Below, one piece after another: positions 53,512 to 63,249 of a stretch of DNA of 64,000 nt; the first letter of the stretch is position 1; the number at the start of each line of letters is the position of its first letter. This stretch comes from G965212025 sp965212025. GTDB taxonomy: Bacteria > Pseudomonadota > Gammaproteobacteria > Poriferisulfidales > Oxydemutatoraceae. The DNA is taken from the NCBI GenBank assembly GCA_965212025.1, contig OZ243039.1:1612001-1676000 (forward strand). Direction: 5' to 3'. A program made the translations under genes and the position numbers. The notes under the pieces were generated by a model. The model was not told the DNA's origin. It did no database searches and saw only the letters and a list, made by a program, of their open reading frames with translations.

Positions 53512-54194
53512 CCGTCGCCCTCCTGGGAGCAACTCGTCCATGCCAGATTCCTGCCGACCCCGATTCAGAACCGACCGTAACCAACCGTTCCATGCACAAG
53601 TCTAAACTTAGGGTAATTATAGCACTATGCTGCAGAGGCAGAGAACGACAGTTATTGGTTCATGATTTTCCTGTTGGACGCCCCGGCCAAGAGAAAGCCG
53701 ATGCTGCAAAAAGCGGGTTCCAGGCTTTTCGTGCCTGCGGCGAAGAGAAGCCGGTTTGTTCACCGAGAGGTATTGCTTTTAGTGCCGGTCCAGGGTCGAC
53801 CCGAAAAGGAACTTTTGTTACGGTCGCAGAAAGGCTCCAAAATAGGGTGACCATAAAGGGAAAAGATTCAGGTTTGACAAGTTATTTGCTTGGTGCCATA
53901 GTCGCGCGCCATGTTGAAGACAGCTTCATACGCTTCGACCATGCTTCCAACCGGTTTGTAGCTTTGATTGGGTTCGGGGATTCAGTGCAGACTCGCTTGA
54001 GCTTGCACCAGGACTTTCCCGGAACTCCGTGTTCCCGGGTGTACAGCCCGGAACTGAAAAAAGAACCCTCCCATGATCGAATGTCCTAAAGTGCCGCGTT
54101 CATGGATGTATCCAAACCCGAATGTCGGGTCTTTCGAGAGACTGTTGTACGGGTGTTTTGCTGGATATCCTTGCCAGAAACAGAGAGACAAAAA
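53512..54194. other. Intergenic stretch with one doubtful open frame
   Basis: This ~680 bp stretch lies between divergent genes. A plus-strand open frame of 165 codons (53592-54089) has no recognised domain and no clear ribosome-binding site, and overlaps comparable minus-strand frames. I do not call it a gene. The AT-rich stretch 'ggtaattatagcac' at 53613-53626 could contain a promoter. Bases 54102-54194 are an open extension of the FAD oxidoreductase frame that looks unrelated to the family. Confidence 0.35.
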
Positions 54195-55529
54195 GTGAAA
54201 AATCTCGAGCACGCCAGGTATGTGGTCGTTGGAGCCGGCATTCACGGACTCAGCACTGCCTACCATCTGGCACTTGAGTTGCAGGCGCGTAAGGAAGGTG
54301 GTGGCGGCGATATTGTGATAATTGACAAGGAAGGGGTCGGGGCAGGTGCCTCCGGGATAGCGTGCGGTGTCATTCGCAACAACTACTTTCAGCCCGCGAT
54401 GCGGGAACTGATGGTGCATAGCGTCGAAGTTTGGGAAAGTGACGAGGAAGCTTACAGCTACCACCCGGTGGGCTACATGCAGATTGCACCGGAAACCATG
54501 CGTGAGCATGTCGCGGGGATTGCCCAGGAACAACGGGACATCGGTTATGAGTCTGTTCTGGTCGAAGGTGAAAAGGCCTGTTCTGCCTACATGAGGGACA
54601 TTTTTCATGACTGGCGCGCTACAGACGTTACTTGTCTTTTGCACGAGAAGCGTGGCGGCTACGCCAACAACACAAAATCACTTCAGGGTCTGGAGGCTAA
54701 AGTCAGAAGCCAAGGGGTGCGCATCCTGACGCAGACCGAATTGACAGGCTTCAAGTTTGACGCAGGTGGCAGTGCGATTGTTGCGGTAGAAACGAGCGCA
54801 GGGGAGATTGTGTGCGAGCAGGTTGTCGTCGCTGTTGGTCCATGGATTAAGCAAGTCTGGGAGATGCTGTCCTTGCCGCGCAAGATAGAAATGGGTGCAG
54901 AAGGAAACAAGTTGGTGCCGATGTGGGTGTACTGGTGTCTGCAGGAAGGGACGTTGGAAGTCGACCCGAATTTTTTGCTGGCCGAAGATGGCTCAATACC
55001 TCCAGTGATTCATGTGGATTCGGAAGTTCCTTTATATTCGGATGCCAGCGGCGAACTGCTGACCGATGAAATGTGGGGTATATATTACAAACCGGACTGG
55101 GAATTTGGCGGGGTGCAGGGTGGTGCCGCACCGTATCGAATTGATATGGACCCAGATAAAGTGAGGGTTGATCCCTACGGTTCGGCCTCTCCCGATTTTG
55201 TTGTCGGGGAAGACTTCGCAGACATGTGGGTTTCAGCACTTGCGCATTGCCACAAACGTTTCGCCGGCACCCTGCCGAAATTCAGAAATGAGGCTTCCGG
55301 AGGCATAGGGGCATTTACCCCTGACAGTTTTCCGGTTTTTGACGTCTTTTACGACAATTGCTACGTCATTGCCGACTCTAACCACGGCTATAAAATGCTG
55401 GGGATTGGCAAATTGGTCGCTGAAGAGCTTTTAGGAAAAAAAAGCGAGCTGTTGCAGCCTTTTCGCTTTTCCCGTTATTCACAGGGTCTGGTTCACCCGG
55501 TTTCAAACAGCCCTTTTCCTTGGAGCTGA
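54195..55529 (+). CDS. FAD-dependent oxidoreductase, sarcosine oxidase/dehydrogenase beta-like
   Basis: A ~444-residue DAO-family flavoenzyme likely to oxidise an N-methylated amino acid or related secondary amine. The dinucleotide-binding motif VVVGAGIHGLSTAYHLA lies right at the start, an ASGIACGVIRNNYF segment follows near residue 60, and VVAVGPWIKQVW near 210. I use GTG 54195 because family proteins begin about ten residues before the motif; ATG 54102 would add 31 unrelated residues. It is the first gene of a cluster with a glutamine-synthetase-like enzyme and glutamate-synthase-like subunits, ~60 bp before glnT. A second, separate SoxB-like gene opens at 63250. Confidence 0.82.
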   Translation: MKNLEHARYVVVGAGIHGLSTAYHLALELQARKEGGGGDIVIIDKEGVGAGASGIACGVIRNNYFQPAMRELMVHSVEVWESDEEAYSYHPVGYMQIAPETMREHVAGIAQEQRDIGYESVLVEGEKACSAYMRDIFHDWRATDVTCLLHEKRGGYANNTKSLQGLEAKVRSQGVRILTQTELTGFKFDAGGSAIVAVETSAGEIVCEQVVVAVGPWIKQVWEMLSLPRKIEMGAEGNKLVPMWVYWCLQEGTLEVDPNFLLAEDGSIPPVIHVDSEVPLYSDASGELLTDEMWGIYYKPDWEFGGVQGGAAPYRIDMDPDKVRVDPYGSASPDFVVGEDFADMWVSALAHCHKRFAGTLPKFRNEASGGIGAFTPDSFPVFDVFYDNCYVIADSNHGYKMLGIGKLVAEELLGKKSELLQPFRFSRYSQGLVHPVSNSPFPWS

Positions 55530-55592
55530 GAGCATCTTTGGTGCGCTTGGCTTCCGGACAGTCCATGTACAACACAAGAAGGAGATCAAGTT

Positions 55593-57062
55593 ATGGAACT
55601 TCAAGAACACGTTGAAGCCCCTGGTCGCGCTGACCTGGTCAGGGAAGCACGCCAGAAAATTGATGCCTTGGGCATTCAGTACATCTACTTTCAATTTATT
55701 TCGGTGACTGGCCGGATCGTCGGAAAGGGAATCCCTGCTGATCACTGGGAGCGGAACGCTGAGCGTGGTTTTCAACTGGTTTATGGCTCAACCGCGAATC
55801 TTTATGTGGATCGCCATGGCGACTACATTGGTTACGGTGCCGAAGCGGCAGAACTGGTTGGTATTCCGGATCCTGAAACCTTTTGCCAGCTGCCTTGGGA
55901 CAAGCGCGTGGCGCGCGTGTTCTGTACCTGTTTCCGGAACCGGGAGGAACGGGAGAACCCCGGGGCGCACCTGACCTCGGACTGTCGGGGGAACCTCAGA
56001 ATTATCCATGAGGAATTCAAAGAGAAATATGACGGTCTGGGCATGAGGATTGGCACAGAGCCGGAAATGATGTGGCTCAAGCGAGGCGAAGATGGTAAGA
56101 GCATTGGAGGGGTGACCAAGCCCAACTGTTACCACATAGACCAGTTTGAAGAATTGCGCCCGGTCTTCATGCGGGCTATCGAATATAGTCAGGCAATGGG
56201 ACTGGACATGATTCAGGGTGACCATGAGGACGCCCCGGGTCAGCTGGAACTGAATTGGCAGTTTGATGACCCGCTGAGGAACTCGGATCGCCTTGCTACC
56301 TACAGGCAAATATGCGCGCAGGTTGCGCGTGAGCACGGCATTATTGCGTGCTTCATGAGCAAGCCTTTCATGGGGGTTTCCGCATCAGGTTGCCATCACA
56401 ACGTTTCCTTGTGGCGTGGTGGCGAGGAGTACGTCAATTCCTTGCACATGGATCCTCTGCCAGGAGCGGAAGGTGTGTTCTCCTACCTGCGGGGAGGCGA
56501 GAACACTTTTATGCCCGAACCCGACATTGATCCTCGCAAGCCCGGCAGGATCGGCCTGAACGCAATCGGTGGTGTCATGAAGCATTTACAGGCTCTGACC
56601 GCCATAGGTTCCCCGACGGTCAATTCCTACAGAAGGTTATGGGATACGGGTTACTGGGCTCCCCTATACGTTAACTGGGGATACCAGAACCGTACGTGCG
56701 GGCTGCGTGTTTCGGCTCCCGGGCGTTTTGAATATCGGTCGGTCGACTCCATGGTGAATCCCTATCTTATGGCGGGTGCCTTGCTCAAGGCATTTGATGA
56801 TGGCCTGGTGAACAGAATGGATCCGGGCGAGCCAGAAGAAAGAAATATTTATGATGTCATCAAAGAAGGCAAGACGGTAGAGAAACTGCCGATGAGTCTG
56901 GGTCTTGCGCTTGATGCCCTCGAAAAAGACGAGGTTATAAAAAGCGCTTTGCCAGACGAAATGTTGCGGGTGTACCTTCACTACAAGCGAGATGAGTGGG
57001 AAAGGTTTAACATGACGGTCACCGACTGGGATACCAAGACCTACCTTGATTACCTGCCATGA
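55593..57062 (+). CDS. glnT: GlnT/GmaS-like glutamine synthetase family protein
   Basis: A 489-residue ATP-dependent ligase of the glutamine synthetase superfamily. Visible features are GTEPEMMW (metal-binding glutamate), the QGDHEDAPGQLELNW segment and SGCHHNVSLW with the nucleotide/metal-binding histidine. In the N-methylglutamate pathway, GmaS joins methylamine to glutamate to give gamma-glutamylmethylamide; GlnT-type relatives make glutamine. The downstream mgs-like genes favour the methylamine role, but GmaS and GlnT cannot be told apart here by eye. AAGGAG precedes the ATG. It is the second gene of the plus-strand cluster. Confidence 0.85.
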   Translation: MELQEHVEAPGRADLVREARQKIDALGIQYIYFQFISVTGRIVGKGIPADHWERNAERGFQLVYGSTANLYVDRHGDYIGYGAEAAELVGIPDPETFCQLPWDKRVARVFCTCFRNREERENPGAHLTSDCRGNLRIIHEEFKEKYDGLGMRIGTEPEMMWLKRGEDGKSIGGVTKPNCYHIDQFEELRPVFMRAIEYSQAMGLDMIQGDHEDAPGQLELNWQFDDPLRNSDRLATYRQICAQVAREHGIIACFMSKPFMGVSASGCHHNVSLWRGGEEYVNSLHMDPLPGAEGVFSYLRGGENTFMPEPDIDPRKPGRIGLNAIGGVMKHLQALTAIGSPTVNSYRRLWDTGYWAPLYVNWGYQNRTCGLRVSAPGRFEYRSVDSMVNPYLMAGALLKAFDDGLVNRMDPGEPEERNIYDVIKEGKTVEKLPMSLGLALDALEKDEVIKSALPDEMLRVYLHYKRDEWERFNMTVTDWDTKTYLDYLP

Positions 57063-57141
57063 GCGACAGGGCTGGTTCTTTGCCTGATTTAAGATGCGGG
57101 CAGTCGCCGGTTGCCGCAGAAACCCGGGAGAATTAACAAAT

Positions 57142-58083
57142 ATGTGTGGGATAGCAGGCATTATTCATACTGGATCATCGGCTAACATTGGTTCCGAAAT
57201 GCAGGCCATGCTTCAGGCTTTGGTGCATCGTGGACCTGACTCGGTTGGGGTCGCTCTTTATGGTGATGGGGCTCAAGACGACAGGTACGTTATATGTGCC
57301 AAGCTGGCTGAACCGAATGAGTTAAAGAAAAGCGCCAACGTTCAGGAAGCTGGTGAACGAAGAAAGCAGGTACTGGCGCGTTTTGAAGATGCCGGGTTTC
57401 GGGTGATTTCAGAAAAGGCCATGACCGACTACATGGTTCGCATCGAATTCTCCTGTTCTGACAAGGGGCAATTACGGCAATTGGTAGACAGCGTGGAAGA
57501 TATACCCAATGTTGAAATTTTGTCCCTCGGCAGCTCTCTGGAACTGGTTAAGGATCTCGGCGACGCTGACCATGTTTTCAAGCAGTACATGCTGGGTGGG
57601 TTCACCGGTACACACGCGATAGGTCATACCCGCATGGCCACCGAGTCCGACGTGGACATCCGTTCGGCACATCCATTTTGGGCATACCCGTACAGCGACA
57701 TTTCGGTGGTTCATAACGGACAACTAACCAACTTTTGGACTCAGCGCAGGGCGCTGGAAAGAAAGGGTCATCGATTCAAGTCTGATTGCGATTCCGAGCT
57801 GATCGCGGTGTATATCGCGAATGAAATGGAAGCGGGGAACACTTTGCGCGAGGCGATGGAGAAATCTATCGGCGAGCTTGACGGGGTCTTTACCTATATT
57901 CTGGCGACCAAAGACGAGCTGGGGATGGCAAAGGACATGATGGCAGCCAAACCCATGGTTCTCTACGAGGGTGAAAACTGTACGGTGCTGGCCTCGGAGG
58001 AGGTTGCCATTCGCAGCATCTTCTCCCACGAAATTGACACTTCTGACCCTTATGAAGGCGAGGTGAGGGTATGGGGCAGATGA
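57142..58083 (+). CDS. mgsA: N-methylglutamate synthase-like subunit A (class II glutamine amidotransferase)
   Basis: A 313-residue Ntn-hydrolase with the nucleophilic cysteine at position 2 (MCGIAGI). This fixes the start at ATG 57142 after GGGAG; an upstream ATG at 57094 would bury the cysteine. Later signatures are HRGPDSVG, GHTRMAT and VHNGQLTN. In glutamate synthase this domain releases ammonia from glutamine; in MgsABC (GlxB in rhizobia) it provides the amide domain that acts with methylamine or gamma-glutamylmethylamide. It overlaps mgsB. Confidence 0.88.
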   Translation: MCGIAGIIHTGSSANIGSEMQAMLQALVHRGPDSVGVALYGDGAQDDRYVICAKLAEPNELKKSANVQEAGERRKQVLARFEDAGFRVISEKAMTDYMVRIEFSCSDKGQLRQLVDSVEDIPNVEILSLGSSLELVKDLGDADHVFKQYMLGGFTGTHAIGHTRMATESDVDIRSAHPFWAYPYSDISVVHNGQLTNFWTQRRALERKGHRFKSDCDSELIAVYIANEMEAGNTLREAMEKSIGELDGVFTYILATKDELGMAKDMMAAKPMVLYEGENCTVLASEEVAIRSIFSHEIDTSDPYEGEVRVWGR

Positions 58084-58898
58084 ACGCACCTGATATGCAC
58101 AAAGAGCGTCTGAGGGGTCGTACCCAGCAGATCTTTTTCTCGGCAGTGGAAGCAGAGAATTTTGTGTATCACGACTCCCTGCCTGTCGATTACGAAAAAG
58201 CGGCATCCTTTGACGCTGCGGGGCTGACTGCAACCGAGATCAACAGAAAAATTCACCACTTCATTGGCGAAGGTTGCGGTTCTGTCACTGTCGACAATCC
58301 GGGGGCAAAGCACACCTTGGGCTCAGGCATACTCAACCGCCTTAAGCTGACATTTAATGGAAGCCTGGGTTATTTTGGCTGTGGTCTCGTAGACGGCCCC
58401 AACGTTCGCATCAGTGGCCGGGTAGGTTGGTCATGTGCCGAAAATATGATGGCCGGGACGGTCGTGATTGAAAAGAACGCGGGTTCGACTTTAGGTGCTG
58501 CGATACGCGGAGGCGACCTGGTATGTAAGGGTGATGCCGGTTCCCGTGTTGGCATTGACCAGAAAGGGGGAACGATCGTGGTGGGTGGCAGAGTTGGCAT
58601 GAATACGGGGTTCATGATGCAGCGGGGTCGCATCGTGATTCTGGGGGATGCGGGGCCAAACCTTGGCGACTCCATGTACGACGGGACGATCTATATTGCC
58701 GGAAAAATTTCCAGTCTGGGCGTGGACGCGGTGACGGAAGACATGACCGAACTGGACGTGCGGTGGCTGACAGACAAGCTGAAAAATTACGGTCTTGACT
58801 CTCCGTGCAAGTTGGAAAATATGGTCAAGATTGTGTCGGGCAAGCAACTGTGGAATTACGACAACCTGGAACCGACCGAGAAAAAACTGATTCTGTAG
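58071..58898 (+). CDS. mgsB: N-methylglutamate synthase-like subunit B (GXGXG domain)
   Basis: A 275-residue protein of the glutamate synthase GXGXG type. A right-handed beta-helix is suggested by glycine-spaced repeats (GSLGYFGCGLVDGPN, AGTVVIEKNAGSTLGAAIRG, IVVGGRVGMNTG). In glutamate synthase this domain holds the two active sites together. It overlaps the mgsA stop; ATG 58080 (ATGA overlap) is an equally good start. mgsC follows 29 bp on. Confidence 0.88.
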   Translation: MGQMNAPDMHKERLRGRTQQIFFSAVEAENFVYHDSLPVDYEKAASFDAAGLTATEINRKIHHFIGEGCGSVTVDNPGAKHTLGSGILNRLKLTFNGSLGYFGCGLVDGPNVRISGRVGWSCAENMMAGTVVIEKNAGSTLGAAIRGGDLVCKGDAGSRVGIDQKGGTIVVGGRVGMNTGFMMQRGRIVILGDAGPNLGDSMYDGTIYIAGKISSLGVDAVTEDMTELDVRWLTDKLKNYGLDSPCKLENMVKIVSGKQLWNYDNLEPTEKKLIL

Positions 58899-58927
58899 AA
58901 TGAGACAACAATAAGGAGAGTGAAACG

Positions 58928-60316
58928 ATGAAGACAGAAAACCCCATGGTTCTGGACGAAGTTCTTGATCAGGCCGACGAGGAACGGGGCGACGATCGCC
59001 ACATTCTCGGTTCCAGCGCTGTTTTTACGCCCTCCGTCATTGACGACATTCACGTCAAGGCCGAGCTCGGGCGCTACCGAATGCGCGGCTTTTCCCTGTT
59101 CAAAAAAATTCCTGCGTGGGACGATTTAACGTTTTTGCCTGGAACGCTGACGCGGTTCGTCATAGAAGGTTACCGGGAAAAATGCCTGACAAAAACCGTC
59201 ATAGGGCCGAAAGCCAGTCGACCGCTGGAGTTGGACATACCGGTCTACATCACTGGCATGAGTTTTGGGGCCTTGAGCTACGAGGCGAAAACGGCACTGG
59301 CACGCGGGGCAACCATGGCAGGGTCTGCGACCTGTTCAGGTGAAGGCGGGATGATCCCTGATGAGCGCCGCTACTCCGAAAAATGGTTTTATCAGTGCAT
59401 TCAGTCTCGCTATGGCTTCAATCCTCACCACCTGGTGCTGGCAGATGGCGTTGAATTTTTCATTGGCCAGGGTTGTAAGGTAGGAATGGGTGGGCACCTG
59501 ATGGGGCAGAAAGTAACGGATCAGGTGGCTGAAATGCGTTCCCTACCCGCTGGTATAGATCAGCGTTCGCCGGCGCGGCACCCTGACTGGCTTGGGCCAG
59601 ACGACCTGGCGATCAAGATTGACGAGATCCGTGAGGTCACGGATGGGCAGATTCCAATTCAGCTCAAGCTGGGCTCGGCTCGGGTTTACGACGATGTGCG
59701 TATGGCAGCGAAGACCAACCCGGACAGTATTTATATAGATGGCATGGAAGGTGGAACCGGTGCCGGACCGCATTTGGCAACTGAGGATACCGGTGTCCCG
59801 GGGATTGCCGCGATCCGCCAGGCACGGCGTGCGTTGGATGACGTCGGGAGAAGCGGGGAAATTTCGCTGGTTTATGCGGGAGGTGTCCGTAACGGATCCG
59901 ACCTTGCCAAGGCTTTGGCGTTGGGCGCTGACGCTGTGGCGATTGGCCATGCAGCGCTGATCGCGCTGAACTGTAACAAAAACATTCCGGAAGCGAATTT
60001 CAAGAAAGAAATAGGCGTGAGTGCGGGGCGTTGTTATCACTGCCATACAGGGCGCTGTCCGGTGGGCATCGCGACGCAGGATCCGGATTTGCGGAAGCGG
60101 CTTAATCCTGATGAAGGTGCGGAGAGGGTCTATAATTTTCTGCACACCATGACGATTGAGGCACAATTGTTTGCGCGAGCCTGTGGTAAAACCAATGTGC
60201 ACTCACTGGAACCCGAAGACTTGGCAGCGTTGACTATGGAAGCTTCGGCAATGGCGCAGGTTCCCTTGGCTGGCACCCAACACACGGTTGGCCGCCCTGA
60301 CATGACACGCTTCTAA
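58928..60316 (+). CDS. mgsC: N-methylglutamate synthase-like subunit C (FMN/glutamate synthase domain)
   Basis: A 462-residue FMN-binding TIM-barrel domain of the glutamate synthase type. Visible are MSFGALSYEAKTALARGA, the FMN-binding KLGSARVYDDV and IDGMEGGTGAGPH, and the iron-sulfur cysteine cluster CYHCHTGRCPVGIATQ near residue 367. It forms N-methylglutamate or glutamate from 2-oxoglutarate and nitrogen delivered by the amidotransferase part. AAGGAG precedes the ATG. The order mgsA-mgsB-mgsC (also called glxB-C-D) is the standard one. Confidence 0.9.
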   Translation: MKTENPMVLDEVLDQADEERGDDRHILGSSAVFTPSVIDDIHVKAELGRYRMRGFSLFKKIPAWDDLTFLPGTLTRFVIEGYREKCLTKTVIGPKASRPLELDIPVYITGMSFGALSYEAKTALARGATMAGSATCSGEGGMIPDERRYSEKWFYQCIQSRYGFNPHHLVLADGVEFFIGQGCKVGMGGHLMGQKVTDQVAEMRSLPAGIDQRSPARHPDWLGPDDLAIKIDEIREVTDGQIPIQLKLGSARVYDDVRMAAKTNPDSIYIDGMEGGTGAGPHLATEDTGVPGIAAIRQARRALDDVGRSGEISLVYAGGVRNGSDLAKALALGADAVAIGHAALIALNCNKNIPEANFKKEIGVSAGRCYHCHTGRCPVGIATQDPDLRKRLNPDEGAERVYNFLHTMTIEAQLFARACGKTNVHSLEPEDLAALTMEASAMAQVPLAGTQHTVGRPDMTRF

Positions 60317-60330
60317 CTGTTCGGAGAAAG

Positions 60331-60699
60331 ATGATGAGCAAGGACAGCAAGAAACACGAGAAACTGACTGGCCAGCATATTGGCTATCGATATGATGTCA
60401 ACCTCGTTCCAGATATGAGCCGCATGACCCCGTTTCTCGCGAAATATATCGAAGTGATGGGATGGCAGGATCTGAATTGGCTGGAAGACATCCACATGGG
60501 CTATGAAGGGGACAAACCGGCGGTATTCGATCGAAACATTAACGGTTGGGTTACCGTCCCGGAGGGAATGGAACTGCCTGATAGCCAGCAGGATCGTGAT
60601 ATGCTGGCGCGCGAATTATTAATCAAATTTCAAATGTCCGAAAACCATCCTTTGGTTGAGTTGAAAGCAGCTTATTCGAAGGTCGCATTACGGCGTTAG
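60331..60699 (+). CDS. Small conserved-looking protein of the amine operon, function unknown
   Basis: A 122-residue soluble protein, charged and without signal or membrane segment. It contains GYRYDVNLVPDMSRMTPFLA in the first third, then the aromatic stretch GWQDLNWLEDIHMGYEGDKP, and a helical C-terminus. No family recognised. It lies 15 bp after mgsC with CGGAG upstream and 64 bp before amtB, so it is probably cotranscribed. A chaperone, small subunit or regulator of the synthase are guesses. Confidence 0.7.
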   Translation: MMSKDSKKHEKLTGQHIGYRYDVNLVPDMSRMTPFLAKYIEVMGWQDLNWLEDIHMGYEGDKPAVFDRNINGWVTVPEGMELPDSQQDRDMLARELLIKFQMSENHPLVELKAAYSKVALRR

Positions 60700-60762
60700 T
60701 GCAACTGTAAAAGATGTACGGCCGTGGTGTGTTTTGTTTTTTAACTGAAGAGGAGAAAATCC

Positions 60763-62163
60763 ATGACTGAGGAATTATCGGCTCTTACCGTAACTTTCAC
60801 TGAATTTTACTATTGGGTAACCGTCGTGATAATGTTTTTGATCCACGTCGGGTTTTGTGTCTACGAGGTAGGTGCCTCGCGGAGCAAGAACCATATGCAC
60901 ACCTTAATGAAGAACACTATGTTGATCCCACTGGTCACCATATCTTTCTACTTCTTTGGCTGGTGGATCTATTTTGCAGTTCCAAATGGCCCCGGAATCA
61001 CAGGTGATCTAGTTGCCGCGCCTTGGGCAACCCCTTGGAGCGAGGTGATGGGGGCGCACATGGGTGGTACGCCAGTGCAGGCCGAACTGACAGGAGACGA
61101 CACAATCTTCTGGTCACGGATTAACGGAGTTTTCTGGGCGGCGTTCCTGCTCTTTTCCTGGACAGCAGCATCCATTGTTTCTGGCTCGGTGATTGAGAGG
61201 ATACGCTCGGGGGCTTTCTGGATTCTGGCAGTTCTCATCGGTTCGTTCTGCTGGATTATCGATGCTGCATGGGGCTGGCACCCGGATGGCTGGATGGTGC
61301 AAAAACTGGGTTACCACGATGCTTACGCCTCCGGTGTCATTCACGCCATTGCCGGTGGCTTCGCCTTAGGTATTCTCGCCGTATTGGGGCCACGGATTGG
61401 CAAGTTCAACGCTGACGGTTCGGCGAACAAAATCAATCCGCATAATCCTTGGCTGGTGTCGGTTGGACTCTTTCTGATCTATACCGGGTTTTGGGGCTTC
61501 TACGCTGCGTGTAACGTTCCCATCATTGATGTGCAAAGTGGTGACGGAGTGTTTTTCTCTGCCACGAACATCTATCTTGGGCCGACAACCCTTTCGGCGA
61601 TCACTTTCAACTTTCTAATGTCACTGTCAGGGGGCTTGTTGGCTGGGTATCTCATTTCGAAAGGAGATGCCTTTTGGACCTACTCTTCAGGTTTGGCTGG
61701 CATCATCGCGGCATCTGCCGGAAACGACCTCTACCACCCGATTCAGGCGATGTTTGTTGCCGCAGTCGGAGTGGTGATTATGTACAAGCTCCATTTTTGG
61801 GTTGAGAGAAAGTTCAAGATAGACGATGCCGTTGGGGCGGTTGCGGTGCATGGCTATGCCGGGGTTTTCGGGCTTCTGGCCGCTGGTTTCCTGCTCTGGG
61901 GTTATCCGGCTTCGCCCAATCCTGATTACGCGTTAGTCAGTCCCCAAGGGCAGCTTATGGGTGCCGTGATCATGTTTGGGGTTTTAGGATTCATTCCGGC
62001 CTACATTGTCTCCAGGATCCTCAAAGCTGCAAATCTTTTGCGTATCCCGGAAGAGATTGAGCTGGCTGGCCTGGACTTTGAGACTGAGGATGTTGCCAAA
62101 GCCGATAAACGCGAACTCAAAGCCGCAACCGAAGAGGCTGCGCGTAAATTGAATGTGTTATGA
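60763..62163 (+). CDS. amtB: Ammonium transporter (Amt/AmtB family)
   Basis: A 466-residue membrane protein with about eleven hydrophobic segments. It carries paired pore histidines in HAIAGGFALG (near 192) and AVHGYAGVFG (near 363), the Amt pattern. It moves ammonium across the inner membrane and may also take methylammonium, which fits the amine cluster. No glnK gene lies beside it, unusual for Amt genes of nitrogen control, so it is more likely tied to this pathway. GAGGAG precedes the ATG. A 68-residue membrane protein follows after 22 bp. Confidence 0.92.
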   Translation: MTEELSALTVTFTEFYYWVTVVIMFLIHVGFCVYEVGASRSKNHMHTLMKNTMLIPLVTISFYFFGWWIYFAVPNGPGITGDLVAAPWATPWSEVMGAHMGGTPVQAELTGDDTIFWSRINGVFWAAFLLFSWTAASIVSGSVIERIRSGAFWILAVLIGSFCWIIDAAWGWHPDGWMVQKLGYHDAYASGVIHAIAGGFALGILAVLGPRIGKFNADGSANKINPHNPWLVSVGLFLIYTGFWGFYAACNVPIIDVQSGDGVFFSATNIYLGPTTLSAITFNFLMSLSGGLLAGYLISKGDAFWTYSSGLAGIIAASAGNDLYHPIQAMFVAAVGVVIMYKLHFWVERKFKIDDAVGAVAVHGYAGVFGLLAAGFLLWGYPASPNPDYALVSPQGQLMGAVIMFGVLGFIPAYIVSRILKAANLLRIPEEIELAGLDFETEDVAKADKRELKAATEEAARKLNVL

Positions 62164-62185
62164 GCTTGAATAAGGAGAATTGAAA

Positions 62186-62392
62186 ATGACAACTGGAAAC
62201 TTTGAAAACTGGACGGGCGAAATCGCCGATATCGGTCCCGTCTATCCTTTCGTTGGTACTGAAATGTGGCTTGTGGTGGCTGGGGTGGTCTTTTGGATTG
62301 GCTGGCACATTGTGCAATGCAGCGCTGAAGTCAAAAGCCAGGAAGAGGGCAGGGCGCGAGCCAGGGAGCATGTCTCCCGCATGATGGAATAG
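62186..62392 (+). CDS. Small single-span membrane protein downstream of amtB
   Basis: A 68-residue protein with one hydrophobic helix (MWLVVAGVVFWIGWHIVQ, ~28-45) and a charged C-terminal tail. I set the start at ATG 62186 because AAGGAG lies 8 bases before it; TTG 62180 would add two residues. Probably cotranscribed with amtB, 22 bp apart. No family recognised; an accessory subunit of the transporter is a possible role. Confidence 0.65.
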   Translation: MTTGNFENWTGEIADIGPVYPFVGTEMWLVVAGVVFWIGWHIVQCSAEVKSQEEGRARAREHVSRMME

Positions 62393-62452
62393 CCTGACTC
62401 TTGATTCCGCAGGGATCCGGGAAAGTGCTTTTGTCATGTGCCGGATTCCTGC

Positions 62453-62478
62453 GCTAGCCAGTCTGCTGATTGGCTAGC
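62453..62478. other. 8 bp perfect hairpin after the small membrane gene
   Basis: gctagcca at 62453-62460 pairs with tggctagc at 62471-62478 over a 10-base loop. There is no T run after it, so it is at best a weak terminator or an mRNA-stabilising structure between the small gene and the next one. Confidence 0.4.
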
Positions 62479-62498
62479 AGAGTACGCGTCCGGGCATT

Positions 62499-62996
62499 GT
62501 GGCGGGGGTTCGTGCTGCATTGGACAGCCTTCCGGCCAAGCCGGGGCTTGTCCTTGCAGTCGTCTTGGCTGTTGGAGTGTTGGCTTCCTACTATGTCTTT
62601 CGCTACTACGATTGCACAGAGCATCGTCAATTCAGGGCGTTGATTCATCAGGGGATTGCCTCAGCGCACAGTGAAGGCCGGGCGTTCAGGCTCACGGGGG
62701 TGACGGATTTTCGGTGGCACCAGGTTCATATTTCACCCCATTTTGTGCCGCCTAAAAAGGTAGCAGACTGTCCTTTGGGTTGGGACTGGTCGGAGGAAGA
62801 ACGGCAGTCTCTGGTGGATGGTGGAAACTTGGCGTTTCTGGTTTTCAGGGACGAAAATCAGGTGGTTTCGTACGCAGAGCTCAGGAATGACTGGGCAGAC
62901 TTTAGCGCTGTCGCAGGACTCTGGTCACCAGAGTCCGCAGTGTTCAATGTGCGGGAAACTTCTGATGGACTGCTGCTCGAAAATCCGTTGCCGTGA
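62499..62996 (+). CDS. Membrane-anchored hypothetical protein
   Basis: 165 residues from a GTG start. A hydrophobic anchor (LVLAVVLAVGVLASYYVF, ~17-34) near the N-terminus is followed by a ~130-residue outer domain. That domain has two cysteines and an aromatic pattern (FRWHQVHISPHFVPP, DCPLGWDWSEEERQSL). No family recognised. It lies in the amine cluster but has no clear ribosome-binding site. Confidence 0.5.
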   Translation: MAGVRAALDSLPAKPGLVLAVVLAVGVLASYYVFRYYDCTEHRQFRALIHQGIASAHSEGRAFRLTGVTDFRWHQVHISPHFVPPKKVADCPLGWDWSEEERQSLVDGGNLAFLVFRDENQVVSYAELRNDWADFSAVAGLWSPESAVFNVRETSDGLLLENPLP

Positions 62997-63145
62997 CCGA
63001 AAGGTTTCATTCATTGGCTGCAGTTCAAACTCTGCTGGTGTGCGGAAGTGATGTCTTGGGGCATTTCAGGCCAGGGGCGGACGGCTCCCGTAGTCAGGGT
63101 ATTTTCCTCTGCTTGAAGGCAACGGTGTGGGAAGGGAAATGGACG

Positions 63146-63175
63146 ACTCGCGAGCCATGATGCGTGAGTTTTTTT
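63146..63175 (+). terminator. Rho-independent terminator ending the amine operon's first part
   Basis: actcgcg at 63146-63152 pairs with the gcgtgagt segment at 63162-63169 (seven pairs including one G-T) over a short loop, followed directly by seven T. It lies ~150 bases after the 165-residue gene and ~75 bases before the next start, so the SoxB-like gene downstream probably has its own promoter. Confidence 0.65.
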
Positions 63176-63249
63176 CGGTTTGTACGCCAGACTCCAGGAT
63201 ATGACGGTTTGACCTGGAAAAGCTGTTTTTTTACCGGTGGCCTTGTCTG

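Noticed and set aside
53592..54089. 165-codon frame before the FAD oxidoreductase as a gene
   Set aside because: No domain, no clear start signal, and minus-strand frames of similar length overlap it.
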